Shown here: positions 1-8,136 of the stretch, piece after piece
How positions within the stretch are numbered: position 1 is the first letter of the stretch
How the letters are laid out: every line of letters starts with the position of its first letter
Source of the DNA: an uncultured Pseudomonadota bacterium
GTDB lineage: Bacteria > Pseudomonadota > Gammaproteobacteria > Steroidobacterales > Steroidobacteraceae
Direction of reading: 5' to 3'
Assembly (NCBI GenBank): GCA_903908825.1
Contig: CAIVTJ010000030.1
Location: 1 to 33,333, forward strand
DNA length: 33,333 bases
Notes under the pieces: generated by a model
Told to the model about the DNA's origin: nothing
The model's database searches: none
The model's input: only the letters and a program-made list of their open reading frames with translations
Translations under genes and position numbers: made by a program

Positions 1-399
1 CACCTTGACCAGACGCCAGTTGCGCAGCACGTACTCATGGATCTCGGCGCGTACCCAGTGCACGGCAAACGACACCATGCGCACGTTAACCGACGGGTCA
101 AAGCGCTTCACGGCCTTCATCAGGCCCACGTTGCCTTCCTGCACCAGGTCGCCCAGCGGCAGGCCATAGCCCACATAGCCGCGGGCGATATGCAGTACAA
201 AGCGCAGGTGTGAGAGCACCAGTTCGCGCGCGGCGGTCAGGTCGTTGTGCTGCTGCAGGCGGGAAAACAGCGCCACTTCCTGTTCACGTGTGAGCACGGG
301 AATGCGGCTGATGCGCTCGGCATAAGCCTCGAAACTGCCCAGCGGGCCGGCCAGCAACTGGTCGTTCGGGCGGGCGGCAAGCAATGCGGCGGTGGTCAT
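1..399 (-). CDS. rpoH: RNA polymerase heat-shock sigma factor RpoH (sigma-32), 5' part
   Basis: The N-terminal 133 codons of sigma-32, which directs core RNA polymerase to heat-shock promoters in the cytoplasm. The gene runs off the left edge, so region 4 and the RpoH box are not visible. Seen: an N-terminal region 1.2-like stretch ([20 protein letters not shown]), then the region 2 core with [36 protein letters not shown] and RNWRLVKV. The last two strings are close to the E. coli protein and separate RpoH from RpoD and RpoS. The ATG at 399 has a GGAG eight bases upstream. It follows ftsX on the same strand after 71 bp, the standard ftsYEX-rpoH order. The gap carries its own promoter and a CIRCE operator, so transcription is probably HrcA-controlled. 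Confidence 0.96.
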   Translation of the reverse strand, partial: MTTAALLAARPNDQLLAGPLGSFEAYAERISRIPVLTREQEVALFSRLQQHNDLTAARELVLSHLRFVLHIARGYVGYGLPLGDLVQEGNVGLMKAVKRFDPSVNVRMVSFAVHWVRAEIHEYVLRNWRLVKV

Positions 400-432
400 G
401 CGGAATCTCCGTAAGAGTTACCCATGGACCGC

Positions 433-462
433 ATATTAGCACTCACCGACCTAGAGTGCTAA
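433..462 (-). promoter_or_regulatory. Predicted rpoH promoter embedded in the CIRCE element
   Basis: On the minus strand a -35-like TTAGCA (457-462) is separated by 18 bases from a -10-like TAATAT (433-438), which is preceded by TGC as in extended -10 promoters. Both -35 and the upstream edge of -10 fall inside the CIRCE repeat, so bound HrcA would occlude RNA polymerase. The hexamers match consensus at four of six positions each, so the exact start is tentative. Confidence 0.5.
436..462. promoter_or_regulatory. CIRCE operator (HrcA-binding inverted repeat) upstream of rpoH
   Basis: A perfect 9-bp inverted repeat with a 9-bp spacer: TTAGCACTC at 436-444 and GAGTGCTAA at 454-462. This is identical to the canonical CIRCE half-sites and spacer length bound by the heat-shock repressor HrcA. 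It lies wholly in the 71-bp gap between ftsX and rpoH, 37 bases upstream of the rpoH start, and overlaps the predicted promoter. hrcA itself is not in the window. The site is read directly; HrcA repression of rpoH is inferred from the family. Confidence 0.95.
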
Positions 463-470
463 CAACCGTG

Positions 471-1394
471 TCACGATTCGAATCGGGGGTGTAGGGCGGC
501 CAGCTGCCGGGAGGCGGCGATCCAGGCGCCGGTGAGGCCCAGCAGCACGCCAGCGGCCAGCAGGGCGGCGAACTCCCGCCAACCCGGGGCGGCCAGCGCA
601 AAGTGGCTGCCGTAGCTGACGGCCAGCTGGCTGACAGGCGTGGCCAGCAGCAAAGAGCCGAAGGTCAGCAACAGCATGGCCAATACGGCCCCCAGGCCGC
701 CGTAGAGCGCGCCCGTATAGAGAAAAGGCCTGCGGATGAACGCGGGGCTGCCGCCGACCAGCTGCGTGATGTCGATCTCGGCGCGCCGGCTGTGGATCTC
801 GAGGCGGATGATATTGCCCACGACCGCGACCACACCCAGCGCGAGCAGGCCGCCCACGGTCAGTGCCAGCCGGCGTAGCAAAGCCAGAATGGCCGTCAGG
901 CGCCGCGTCCAGTCGCCATCGACCTGTACAACTTCTACTTGTGGCCAGGCTGCCAGTTCGCGCCGCAGCGCGTCGATGGCGGCGGGACCGCTGGCGCTGG
1001 CTGAAGGCCTCAGACTGATGACCTGCGGCAGCGGGTTATCGCCCAGTGCAGCCAGTGCAGCCGCCAGCCCGCTGTCTTGCTGCAGTTGCCGCAAAGCCTG
1101 CTCAGCGGTGATGACCTGCACGGTCGAGACCTCGGGGCGGGTGCGCAGTTGCGCGGCCCGTTGCTGCACTTCGGGCAGCGGGGTCTCGAGCTTGAAATAG
1201 ACGCTGAGGTCGATGGCGGTGGCGGCCTGGTCACTGACGCGGCTCGCGCTCTCGACCAGCAGCGCAAAGCCCGCCGGCAGTGTCAGCGCGATGGCGATCA
1301 CCGCGACCGTAAAGCCGGTGGCCCAGGGCGCGCGTACCAGCCGCCCGAGCGCAAACAGCAGCGCCTGCAGGTGCCGGGCTAACCAACCGCTCAT
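471..1394 (-). CDS. ftsX: Cell-division ABC transporter-like permease FtsX
   Basis: Inner-membrane partner of the FtsE ATPase. FtsEX sits at the divisome and transmits ATPase state to septal peptidoglycan hydrolases through a periplasmic loop. The 307-residue protein has the expected plan: a short cytoplasmic N-terminus, TM1 at about residues 25-47, a periplasmic domain to about 170, then three C-terminal TM segments (about 173-195, 222-250, 270-293). The motif IDITQLVGGSPAFIRRPF after the second TM matches the FtsX cytoplasmic loop. Its ATG overlaps the ftsE stop by 4 bp (ATGA), indicating coupled translation. It is the third gene of ftsY-ftsE-ftsX. Confidence 0.95.
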   Translation of the reverse strand: MSGWLARHLQALLFALGRLVRAPWATGFTVAVIAIALTLPAGFALLVESASRVSDQAATAIDLSVYFKLETPLPEVQQRAAQLRTRPEVSTVQVITAEQALRQLQQDSGLAAALAALGDNPLPQVISLRPSASASGPAAIDALRRELAAWPQVEVVQVDGDWTRRLTAILALLRRLALTVGGLLALGVVAVVGNIIRLEIHSRRAEIDITQLVGGSPAFIRRPFLYTGALYGGLGAVLAMLLLTFGSLLLATPVSQLAVSYGSHFALAAPGWREFAALLAAGVLLGLTGAWIAASRQLAALHPRFES

Positions 1395-2059
1395 GGTGCC
1401 ACCCCGCCATCGGCCAGCCGGCCATCGACCAGTTGGATCTGCCGCAGCCCCGATTCGCGCACCAGCGCCATGTCGTGGCTGGCCACGACCACGGTGGCGC
1501 CGGCGTCACGCAGTCGCCCGAACAACGCCATGATCTCGCGCGAGAGCTGCGGGTCGAGGTTGCCGGTGGGCTCGTCGGCGACCAGCAGCGGCGGCCGGCC
1601 GACGATGGCGCGTGCGATGCCCACACGTTGTTGTTCGCCTACCGACAGTTCCAGCGGTCGGGCTTGGATGCGGTCTAGCAAACCCACCTGATCGAGTGCA
1701 GCACGCACCCGCTTGTCGAGGTCGGCCAGCGGCGTGTGCGCAACCACCAGCGGCAGGGCCACGTTGTCGAACACGCTGCGGTCGATCAGTAGACGGTGAT
1801 CTTGAAACACCATGCCCAATTGCCGCCGGAAGGCTGGAATATGGCTCTGGGGCAGCTTGCTGAGGTCTTTACCCAGCACCTGCACCTGACCGCGCGAGGG
1901 GTGTTGCAGCAGTGCGATGAGCCGCAGCACGCTGCTCTTGCCGGCACCGGAGCGACCGGTCAGAAACACCATCTCGCCTGCGGCGATCTCGAAACTGACG
2001 CCGGAAAGGGCCTCGCGCCCGCTGGCGTAACGTTTGGAGACGCGATCAAAGCGGATCAC
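1391..2059 (-). CDS. ftsE: Cell-division ATP-binding protein FtsE
   Basis: Cytoplasmic ATPase of the FtsEX complex, 222 residues, the usual size. Visible motifs: Walker A GRSGAGKS at 35-42, Q-loop VFQDHRLL at 84-91, ABC signature LSVGEQQ at 138-144, Walker B LLVADEP at 158-164, D-loop NLD at 167-169 and switch His in ASHD at 193-196. The signature is unusual: FtsE and most ABC ATPases have LSGGQ/LSGGE, and here the first Gly is Val. All other catalytic residues are intact, so I expect an active ATPase. The gene overlaps ftsY upstream and ftsX downstream by 4 bp each, so all three are probably made stoichiometrically from one message. Confidence 0.96.
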   Translation of the reverse strand: MIRFDRVSKRYASGREALSGVSFEIAAGEMVFLTGRSGAGKSSVLRLIALLQHPSRGQVQVLGKDLSKLPQSHIPAFRRQLGMVFQDHRLLIDRSVFDNVALPLVVAHTPLADLDKRVRAALDQVGLLDRIQARPLELSVGEQQRVGIARAIVGRPPLLVADEPTGNLDPQLSREIMALFGRLRDAGATVVVASHDMALVRESGLRQIQLVDGRLADGGVAP

Positions 2060-3024
2060 GGCGCCTCACCGCCGGTGTGGCTGTCGCCGACCAGCGCGCT
2101 GGCGAACTGCGCGGCATGAAAGGGGCCGAAGTCGCCGGACTGCTCGCCGATGCCGATAAAACGGATGGGCAGGCCTAAGCGCCGGGCAATGGCCACGGCG
2201 ATGCCACCGCGTGCCGTGCCGTCGAGCTTGGTCAGCACCAGTCCGGTGACACCCACGGCCTCTTTAAAGGCCACGGCTTGAGCCAGCGCGTTCTGCCCCT
2301 GGTTGGCGTCGAGTATCAGCAGCACCTCATGCGGCGCGGTCGGATCGACACGCTGGATCACGCGTTTGATCTTTTTCAGCTCTTCCATCAGATGCGATTG
2401 GCTGTGCAGACGGCCGGCGGTGTCGGCCAGCACCACATCGATGCCGCGCGCCTTGGCCTGTTGCAGCGCATCGAAGACCACCGAGCCCGGATCGCTGCCT
2501 GCGGCTTGCTGATGGATGTGCGCGCCGCTGCGCTCGGCCCAGATCTGCAGCTGTTCGGCTGCGGCCGCACGGAAAGTGTCGCCGGCGGCCAGCATCACGC
2601 TGCGACCCTCGCCGGCCAGACGCGTGGCGAGTTTGCCGATAGAGGTGGTCTTACCCGAGCCGTTGACGCCCACGACCATCACCACATAGGGCTTGTGCGC
2701 AGCGTCGATGTGCAGCGGCTGCTGACAGGGCGCAAGGATGGCGGTCAGGTCGTCGCGCAGCGCGTCGAGCAATGCATCGACATTGGCCAGTTCCTGCCGC
2801 GCCAGACGGCCGCGCAGGTCTTTGAGCAGGGTTTGCGCCAATTCAGCGCCGACATCGGCGCCGATCAGTCGGGCCTCGAGGTCTTCGAGCAGCTGGGCAT
2901 CGATCTGCCGGCCGCGGAACAGGCCGCGCAGGCCCTCAGACACGCGCGCGGTGCCGCGCCCGAGGCGCTCGCGGAGGCGGGAAAAGAATCCGCGGCTTTC
3001 AGTGGTGCCTGACATGGTCTGCAT
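2056..3024 (-). CDS. ftsY: Signal recognition particle receptor FtsY
   Basis: SRP receptor GTPase that docks Ffh-ribosome complexes at the inner membrane for co-translational insertion. The 322 residues hold a helical N domain (about 15-100) and a G domain with G1 GVNGSGKTT at 119-127, GDTFRAAAAEQL at 148-159, G3 DTAGR at 201-205, G4 TKLDG at 265-269 and the closing GIGEQSGDFGPF. The acidic A domain typical of E. coli FtsY (497 residues) is essentially absent; short FtsY proteins are common elsewhere. Two in-frame starts, Met1 and Met4, both lack a strong ribosome-binding site; Met1 is used here. The gene diverges from rsmD across 41 bp and overlaps ftsE by 4 bp. Confidence 0.96.
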   Translation of the reverse strand: MQTMSGTTESRGFFSRLRERLGRGTARVSEGLRGLFRGRQIDAQLLEDLEARLIGADVGAELAQTLLKDLRGRLARQELANVDALLDALRDDLTAILAPCQQPLHIDAAHKPYVVMVVGVNGSGKTTSIGKLATRLAGEGRSVMLAAGDTFRAAAAEQLQIWAERSGAHIHQQAAGSDPGSVVFDALQQAKARGIDVVLADTAGRLHSQSHLMEELKKIKRVIQRVDPTAPHEVLLILDANQGQNALAQAVAFKEAVGVTGLVLTKLDGTARGGIAVAIARRLGLPIRFIGIGEQSGDFGPFHAAQFASALVGDSHTGGEAP

Positions 3025-3039
3025 AGGGGTCGGTGATCC

Positions 3040-3065
3040 GGCCCATAGTGTAATAGGCTTGGGCC
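3040..3065. promoter_or_regulatory. Inverted repeat in the ftsY/rsmD divergent promoter gap
   Basis: GGCCCA at 3040-3045 and TGGGCC at 3060-3065 form a perfect 6-bp dyad around an AT-richer 14-bp core. It lies in the 41-bp gap between divergent ftsY and rsmD, and its right arm abuts the rsmD ATG. It could be an operator or a hairpin masking rsmD initiation. No regulator is recognised, and a 6-bp dyad in GC-rich DNA could be chance. Confidence 0.3.
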
Positions 3066-3635
3066 ATGAAACGTGGCGAGCGCGAACTGCGCATCATCGG
3101 CGGCAGCCTGCGCGGCCGCAAAATCCGCTTTGCGGCCGATCCGGCTATCCGTCCGACACCTGACCGGGTGCGCGAGACGCTGTTTAACTGGTTGCAGCAA
3201 TACCTGTCCGGTGCGCGCTGCCTGGACTTGTTTGCCGGCAGCGGTGCGCTGGGTCTCGAGGCACTGTCGCGCGGGGCCTCGCGCGTGGTGTTCGTCGATA
3301 CCAGTTCCGATGCCATCATCGCGCTGCGCGACAACGTCACCCGCTTTGGCGTCGCGGGCGCGGAGTTCGTGGTCAATGATGCACAGCGGCAGGTGCGCTC
3401 ACCCGGCGGTCCCTTCGATGTGGTGTTCCTCGATCCGCCCTTTGATTCGGGTCTGGCCGGTTCGCTGCTGGCCTCGCTGGCAGCCAGTCACAGCCTGGCA
3501 CGCGGCGCGCTGGTCTATGTCGAACTGCCGCGTCGCACGGCCTTGCCTGCCTTACCCGATGGTTGGTCTGTGCATCGTCAGGGTCAGGCCGGCGAGGTGG
3601 GCTATTATTTGCTGTCGACCACAGCACAGGGTTAG
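3066..3635 (+). CDS. rsmD: 16S rRNA (guanine(966)-N(2))-methyltransferase RsmD
   Basis: SAM-dependent enzyme that methylates N2 of G966 in 16S rRNA within the assembled 30S subunit. 189 residues, the normal length. Seen: N-terminal [14 protein letters not shown], the family lead-in; [13 protein letters not shown] at 31-43; SAM motif [19 protein letters not shown] at 54-71; the amino-MTase catalytic DPPF at 123-126. The ATG at 3066 aligns with known starts; there is no clear ribosome-binding site, so the message may have a very short leader. It is followed after 2 bp by coaD, a widely conserved rsmD-coaD pairing. Confidence 0.95.
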   Translation: MKRGERELRIIGGSLRGRKIRFAADPAIRPTPDRVRETLFNWLQQYLSGARCLDLFAGSGALGLEALSRGASRVVFVDTSSDAIIALRDNVTRFGVAGAEFVVNDAQRQVRSPGGPFDVVFLDPPFDSGLAGSLLASLAASHSLARGALVYVELPRRTALPALPDGWSVHRQGQAGEVGYYLLSTTAQG

Positions 3636-3637
3636 TC

Positions 3638-4120
3638 ATGACGCGCAATGCCGTTTATCCGGGTACGTTTGACCCGATCACCAACGGTCATGCCGACTTG
3701 GTGCGCAGAGCTGCGCGCTTGTTCAGCCGCGTGGTGGTGGCCATCGCTGCTAATCCGGGCAAAACGCCGATGTTCACGCTCGATGAGCGTATCGAAATGG
3801 CCAGCCGGGTGCTGGCCGATGTGCCAAACGTCGTGGTTATGGGTTATTCCGGGCTGACGGTCGATTTTGCCCGCGCGAATGACGTCAGTATCATCGTGCG
3901 CGGCCTGCGTGCCGTCTCGGATTTCGAGAATGAGTTTCAGTTGGCCAACATGACCCGCCATCTGGCCAGCGAGCTCGAGACGGTGTTTCTGACGCCGCAA
4001 GAGCAGTTTATTTTTATCTCTTCGTCGCTCATCCGCGAGATCGCTGTTTATGGCGGACCGGTTGATGAGTTCGTACACCCTTCCGTTGCTATCGAATTGC
4101 GCAAGAAGAAACGCCCATGA
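3638..4120 (+). CDS. coaD: Pantetheine-phosphate adenylyltransferase CoaD
   Basis: Catalyses the penultimate step of coenzyme A synthesis, 4'-phosphopantetheine + ATP to dephospho-CoA + PPi. 160 residues from the ATG at 3638, which aligns with the family N-terminus [17 protein letters not shown]. Nucleotidyltransferase motifs: [10 protein letters not shown] at 9-18, the [14 protein letters not shown] block in the middle, and the C-terminal ISSSLIRE. An upstream in-frame extension to 3563 lies inside rsmD and is not used. It starts 2 bp after rsmD, and its stop overlaps the next gene's ATG as ATGA. The other two CoA steps (coaBC) lie at 11698-12897 in this window. Confidence 0.97.
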   Translation: MTRNAVYPGTFDPITNGHADLVRRAARLFSRVVVAIAANPGKTPMFTLDERIEMASRVLADVPNVVVMGYSGLTVDFARANDVSIIVRGLRAVSDFENEFQLANMTRHLASELETVFLTPQEQFIFISSSLIREIAVYGGPVDEFVHPSVAIELRKKKRP

Positions 4121-5808
4121 CCATCCGCCCTACCTTTGTCAGGACCTTTGTTGCTTCGCTGTTGCTGCTGGGCAGCGGGTCTTTGCTGTGCGCCGCGCAG
4201 CTGCCGCCGGCCAAGGCCGCTATTGCCAGTGCGCACCCCTTGGCCACGGCGGCCGGTATGGAAGTGCTGCGTCAGGGTGGCAATGCCTTTGATGCCGCGG
4301 TGGCAGTCAGTGCAGCGCTAGCCGTAGTCGAGCCCAGCGGCTCGGGCCTGACCGGCGGCGGCCTGTTTCTGTTGCATCGCGCGGCCGATGGCCGTGATGT
4401 GATCATCGACGCGCGTGAAGTGGCGCCGCTGGCCGCCACGCGTGACATGTATCTGGATAAAGACGGCAACCCGATCCGCGGTGCCTCCACCAACACGGCG
4501 CTGGCTGCCGGCATTTCGGGTGAACCGGCCGGCTTGGCCGCCTTGCAATCGCGCTACGGGCGCTTGCCCCTGGCCACCAGTCTGGCACCGGCCATCAAGC
4601 TGGCACGCGACGGCTTTGACATGTACCCGCGCCTCAACGCCGGGCTGAAGCAGAAGGCCGCGCAGTTCGCCAAGACCGAGGACGGACTCAAGACGTTCTA
4701 CGGCAAGGACGGACTGCCTGTGCCGGTGGGCACGCGCCTCAAGCAGCCGCTGCTGGCGCGCACGCTGCAGACTCTGGCCAACGAGGGCATGCAGTCGTTT
4801 TACACCGGCACCGTCGCCAAGCAGATGCTGGCCGGTATGCGCCAGCTGGGCGGCATCTGGACCGAGGCCGATCTGGCCGCATACAAGACGCTGGAGCGCG
4901 AGCCCATCGTCGGCAGCTATCGCGGCGTCAAACTGATCTCGGCACCGCCACCGTCCTCCGGTGGCATCGCGCTGGTCGAGGCGCTGAACGTGCTCTCCGG
5001 CTATGACCTGCAACAGGTCGATAGCGTCACCCGCAAACACCTGATCATCGAAGCCGAGCGGCGGGTGCATCGCGACCGTGCGATCTATCTGGGTGATCCG
5101 GCCTTCACCAACGTGCCGGTCAAGCTGTTGCTAGATCCGGCTTATGCCGCGGGACTGCGCACTTCCATACGCATGGATCGCGCCACGCCCAGCAACACCT
5201 TGGCCGATGCACCCGAAGCGGCTGCGGCCGGCACCAACACCACGCATTTCTCGATACTCGATCAGGATGGCAACCGCGTCGCCGGCACCATCACCCTGAA
5301 TGCCGGCTTTGGCACGGGCTTGCTGGTGCCCGGCACCGGACTGCTGCTCAACAACCAGATGGATGACTTTTCGATCAAGCCGGGCGTGCCCAACATCTAT
5401 GGCCTGATCGGCGCCTCGGCCAACGCTATCGAGCCCGGCAAGCGCATGTTGTCTTCGGTGACGCCGACCTTCGTCGAAGGCCCGCGCGGCTACATGATCG
5501 TGGGTTCGCCGGGCGGCAGCCTGATCACCGGCATGGTGCTGCTAGCCACACTCGACTGGATCGATGGCAAGAGCGCCGAACAGATCGTCGCCGCACCGCG
5601 CATCCATCATCAGTATCAGCCTGACGTGCTGGCCTATGAGGCCGCGGCACTCAGCGATGCCGATGTGGCCGCACTGGAAAAGCTCGGCCACAAGCTGCGT
5701 CGTCAGGAGACCTGGGGCAACCTGCAGGTGGTGACTTACGACAGCGCCACCGGCGAGGTCCACGCCGCCAGTGACCCGCGCGGCGTGGGTACGGCCGGCT
5801 TGTACTAG
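4117..5808 (+). CDS. ggt: Periplasmic gamma-glutamyltransferase (gamma-glutamyltranspeptidase)
   Basis: N-terminal nucleophile hydrolase that cleaves gamma-glutamyl bonds of glutathione and transfers the glutamyl group to water or amino acids in the periplasm. 563 residues, family length. A signal peptide covers about 1-27 (hydrophobic [17 protein letters not shown]; no lipobox, since Leu precedes the Cys). The large subunit shows [19 protein letters not shown] and SGLTGGG. The self-processing site is TTHFS with nucleophile Thr375, giving subunits of about 348 and 189 residues. The small subunit has GSPGGS at 463-468. Its ATG overlaps the coaD stop (ATGA), so translation is coupled. The substrate is not proven; some homologues are cephalosporin acylases, but the TTHFS context favours a transpeptidase/hydrolase. 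Confidence 0.94.
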   Translation: MTIRPTFVRTFVASLLLLGSGSLLCAAQLPPAKAAIASAHPLATAAGMEVLRQGGNAFDAAVAVSAALAVVEPSGSGLTGGGLFLLHRAADGRDVIIDAREVAPLAATRDMYLDKDGNPIRGASTNTALAAGISGEPAGLAALQSRYGRLPLATSLAPAIKLARDGFDMYPRLNAGLKQKAAQFAKTEDGLKTFYGKDGLPVPVGTRLKQPLLARTLQTLANEGMQSFYTGTVAKQMLAGMRQLGGIWTEADLAAYKTLEREPIVGSYRGVKLISAPPPSSGGIALVEALNVLSGYDLQQVDSVTRKHLIIEAERRVHRDRAIYLGDPAFTNVPVKLLLDPAYAAGLRTSIRMDRATPSNTLADAPEAAAAGTNTTHFSILDQDGNRVAGTITLNAGFGTGLLVPGTGLLLNNQMDDFSIKPGVPNIYGLIGASANAIEPGKRMLSSVTPTFVEGPRGYMIVGSPGGSLITGMVLLATLDWIDGKSAEQIVAAPRIHHQYQPDVLAYEAAALSDADVAALEKLGHKLRRQETWGNLQVVTYDSATGEVHAASDPRGVGTAGLY

Positions 5809-5818
5809 CGCCTGCTGC

Positions 5819-6880
5819 TTAAGGCGCCGGCTTGGCGACGATCACCGTGAAGCTGTCGGGCAGCGGTTGCGCCCGCGGCCTGGGTTGCTCTGCGGTGGGC
5901 GCCGGCACCGGTCCGAAACTGGCGGTCACGGTGTACAGCTGGTGAGTCGTCGGATCCAGCGTCATGGTGCGCGCGCCGCTCTGTGTGGTCAGCGTCGCAG
6001 CCACCGCATAGCGATCGGCCGGCAGCACCTTGACCACCGTGATGCTGCCTTCGCCGTTTGACGCAAACACCAGCCCCAGACCCGCATCGTAAGACACCGC
6101 ATCGGTGCCCTTGCCTATGGCCACACGCGCCACGGCCTTGCCGCTGCGCGCATCGGTGACCGCCATGACCTTGTCGTCGCAGACCGAGTACAGGCGATCC
6201 TGAGCGACATTGATGGCCAGGCCAGTGGGTTCATCGCAGCCCTTGAGTTCCCAGTTGGCCACGACGGCCAGCTTGAAGGCGTCGATCTTCAGCAAGCGGC
6301 CCGGCGCGCTTTCGATGTTCACGAACACCATGCCCTTACCGTCCGCAGCCGCAAACTCGGGCTTGTCGGGCATGGGCAGTGTGGCCAAGGGCTTGAGTGT
6401 TACCGCATCCAATACGCTGGCATCTTTGCTGCGGCCGTTAAACGTAAACAGCCGCTTGCTGGCGCTGTCGTACAGGATGGCGTCCGGGTTGTTGCCCGCC
6501 ACCGGTACTTCACGCAGCACGGCCAGCGTCTCGTAATCAAACTCTGTGATGGTGTTGGCGCGGCCGTTGCTCGTGTAGCCGCGATGCAGCTCGGGCGCCA
6601 GAGCCACGCCATGCACACCGGGCAGATTGGCGATGCGACCCAGCAGCGCGCCGGTCTGCGTGTTCACCACCTCGACCCGGTCGCCGCGCGTGATGAACAG
6701 CCGGTGCAGCGGCGCGTCCATCGTCAGGTAGTCCCAGCTGCCGGTGCCGGGCAGCGCCCAGCGGTCGCTGATCTGGTAGCTCGTACCGGCCGGTGCGTCT
6801 GCGGCAGTGGCGGTGGCGCACAGCGCGCTCATCACCACCAGTCCGGTGATCCAGGCAGAAAAACGAGGTGAGGCTGGCAT
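5819..6880 (-). CDS. Exported YVTN-type beta-propeller repeat protein (YncE-like)
   Basis: A 353-residue periplasmic protein with a signal peptide (hydrophobic WITGLVVMSALCATATAA) and repeated blades of the YVTN/YncE class, for example HRLFITRGDRVEVVNTQTGALLG, KRLFTFNGRSKDASVLDAVT and LVFASNGEGSITVVKVL (blades at roughly 40-residue spacing). Such propellers bind ligands or scaffold proteins; no catalytic residues are apparent. A start at 6880 is chosen because GGAG lies six bases upstream; an alternative start at 6895 has none. It converges on ggt across 10 bp and diverges from the cyclophilin-like gene across 17 bp. Function beyond the fold is unknown. Confidence 0.85.
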   Translation of the reverse strand: MPASPRFSAWITGLVVMSALCATATAADAPAGTSYQISDRWALPGTGSWDYLTMDAPLHRLFITRGDRVEVVNTQTGALLGRIANLPGVHGVALAPELHRGYTSNGRANTITEFDYETLAVLREVPVAGNNPDAILYDSASKRLFTFNGRSKDASVLDAVTLKPLATLPMPDKPEFAAADGKGMVFVNIESAPGRLLKIDAFKLAVVANWELKGCDEPTGLAINVAQDRLYSVCDDKVMAVTDARSGKAVARVAIGKGTDAVSYDAGLGLVFASNGEGSITVVKVLPADRYAVAATLTTQSGARTMTLDPTTHQLYTVTASFGPVPAPTAEQPRPRAQPLPDSFTVIVAKPAP

Positions 6881-6897
6881 GAGCGGCTCCAACATTT

Positions 6898-7839
6898 ATG
6901 ATGAACGCCATGATCAACCTCTCTCGTCGCTCTGTCACGGTGCTTTGCGGGTTGTTGGCCAGCCTCTCTTTGGTGCCTGGCACCGCCCACACGGCTGCTG
7001 CGCTGACGGTCGCCCAAGCCTTGGCCGATGCGCCGGCGGCCGACTGGCGCAGCCCGGCACCGGAACAGACTGTCGTGATGACGCTGCCTGGCGGGCGGCA
7101 GGTCCTCATCGAGTTGGCGCCGGGCTTCGCGCCGCGCCACACCCGTCAAATCGCACAGCTGGTCCATGCCGGCTGGTACGACGGGCTGGCCATCGCGCGG
7201 GTTAACGACAACTACGTGACCCAGTGGGGTGATGCTGACGCCACGCGGGCGCTGCCCGAGGGCCAAGCGCGGACTCAGCCCGCGGAGTTTTTCCTGCCGG
7301 CTTTACCGGCCGGCGCACACTGGCTGGAGCTGCCCGGCCCCGACAGTTTCGCCCGCCACACGGGTCTGGTGGACGGATGGCCGGCGGCACGCAACCGGCC
7401 GGGCGGGCCGGTCTGGCTGGCGCACTGCTATGGCATGGTGGGCGCCGGCCGCGACAACGCGGCCGACAGCGGCAGCGTCACCGAGCTGTATGCCGTCATC
7501 GGCCACAGCCCCCGGCAACTCGATCGCAACGTCACGCTGGTCGGGCGGGTGCTGCAGGGCATCGAGCATCTGGCTGCCTTGCCGCGCGGTACCGCCGCCA
7601 TGGGTTTTTATGCGACGCCGGCCGAACGCACACCCCTGCTGACGGTGCGCCTGCTGGCCGATCTGCCGGCGCAACAGCGCCCGGACCTGCAGGTGCTGCG
7701 CACCGACAGCCCCGGTTATGCCCGCTGGCTGGCGGCCAAACGCGAGCGGCGTGAAGACTGGTTTGTGGAGCCCGGTGGACACATCGACCTGTGTAACGCT
7801 CTGCCGCCAGTGCGGCAGCGCCCGGCAGTCTTACCCTAG
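6898..7839 (+). CDS. Exported cyclophilin-type peptidylprolyl isomerase, divergent
   Basis: 313 residues with a signal peptide (about 8-35) and a cyclophilin-like core (about 57-235). The core strings [53 protein letters not shown] and [11 protein letters not shown] line up with beta1-helix1, the FHR/QGG loop, the GxxxMAR strand and the closing VxxGMD segment of PpiA. The FHR motif reads IAR (catalytic-type Arg101 kept), and QGG reads QWG. The substrate-binding QFF is replaced by TELY. Activity is therefore plausible but altered; a large divergent exported subfamily with this WYDG...QWGD pattern exists. Three Met codons (6898, 6901, 6910) compete as start, none with a clear ribosome-binding site. 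The 3' end overlaps convergent azlD by 9 bp. Confidence 0.8.
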   Translation: MMNAMINLSRRSVTVLCGLLASLSLVPGTAHTAAALTVAQALADAPAADWRSPAPEQTVVMTLPGGRQVLIELAPGFAPRHTRQIAQLVHAGWYDGLAIARVNDNYVTQWGDADATRALPEGQARTQPAEFFLPALPAGAHWLELPGPDSFARHTGLVDGWPAARNRPGGPVWLAHCYGMVGAGRDNAADSGSVTELYAVIGHSPRQLDRNVTLVGRVLQGIEHLAALPRGTAAMGFYATPAERTPLLTVRLLADLPAQQRPDLQVLRTDSPGYARWLAAKRERREDWFVEPGGHIDLCNALPPVRQRPAVLP

Positions 7840-8136
7840 CGCCCACACCAGCCACACTGCGGCGGTGCCGGTGAAAATCGGCCAGATCACCGAGCCGGTC
7901 AGCCGAACGGTGATCAGCGCCACGGCCGTGCCTAGCCATTCTTTGGGGCCCCCGGCCAGCACCGCAGGCACGACGTAGCTGACGAACAGGCAGCCCGGCA
8001 CATACGACAGCAGCGTGCTGACCCACGGCGCCGGGCGCACGCGGCTGAACAGCCAATAGCCGCCGGCACGCGTGGCAAAGGTGCCGGCAGCCATGCCCAG
8101 GATGGCCAGAACCGTAGGGCCGTGCAGCTGTGCCAT
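7831..8136 (-). CDS. azlD: AzlD-type branched-chain amino-acid exporter small subunit
   Basis: 101-residue membrane protein with about four TM segments and the AzlD hallmark FATRAGGYWLFSR near residue 20, followed by a TM rich in small residues (VSYVVPAVLAGG). AzlD pairs with AzlC to form a two-protein exporter of branched-chain amino acids, by analogy with YgaZH. The start is the ATG at 8136, sharing one base with the azlC stop (TGATG). A longer in-frame reading extending to 8409 lies inside azlC and has no membrane character, so it is excluded. Substrate is family inference. Confidence 0.9.
   Translation of the reverse strand: MAQLHGPTVLAILGMAAGTFATRAGGYWLFSRVRPAPWVSTLLSYVPGCLFVSYVVPAVLAGGPKEWLGTAVALITVRLTGSVIWPIFTGTAAVWLVWALG

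Noticed and set aside
2278-3012. Long plus-strand open frame (244 codons) opposite ftsY
   Set aside because: ftsY on the other strand has all GTPase motifs; the opposite frame has no domain-like features and reflects GC-rich codon usage.
4318-5070. Minus-strand open frame of 250 codons inside ggt
   Set aside because: It lies wholly within the well-supported gamma-glutamyltransferase gene, with no ribosome-binding site or recognisable motif.
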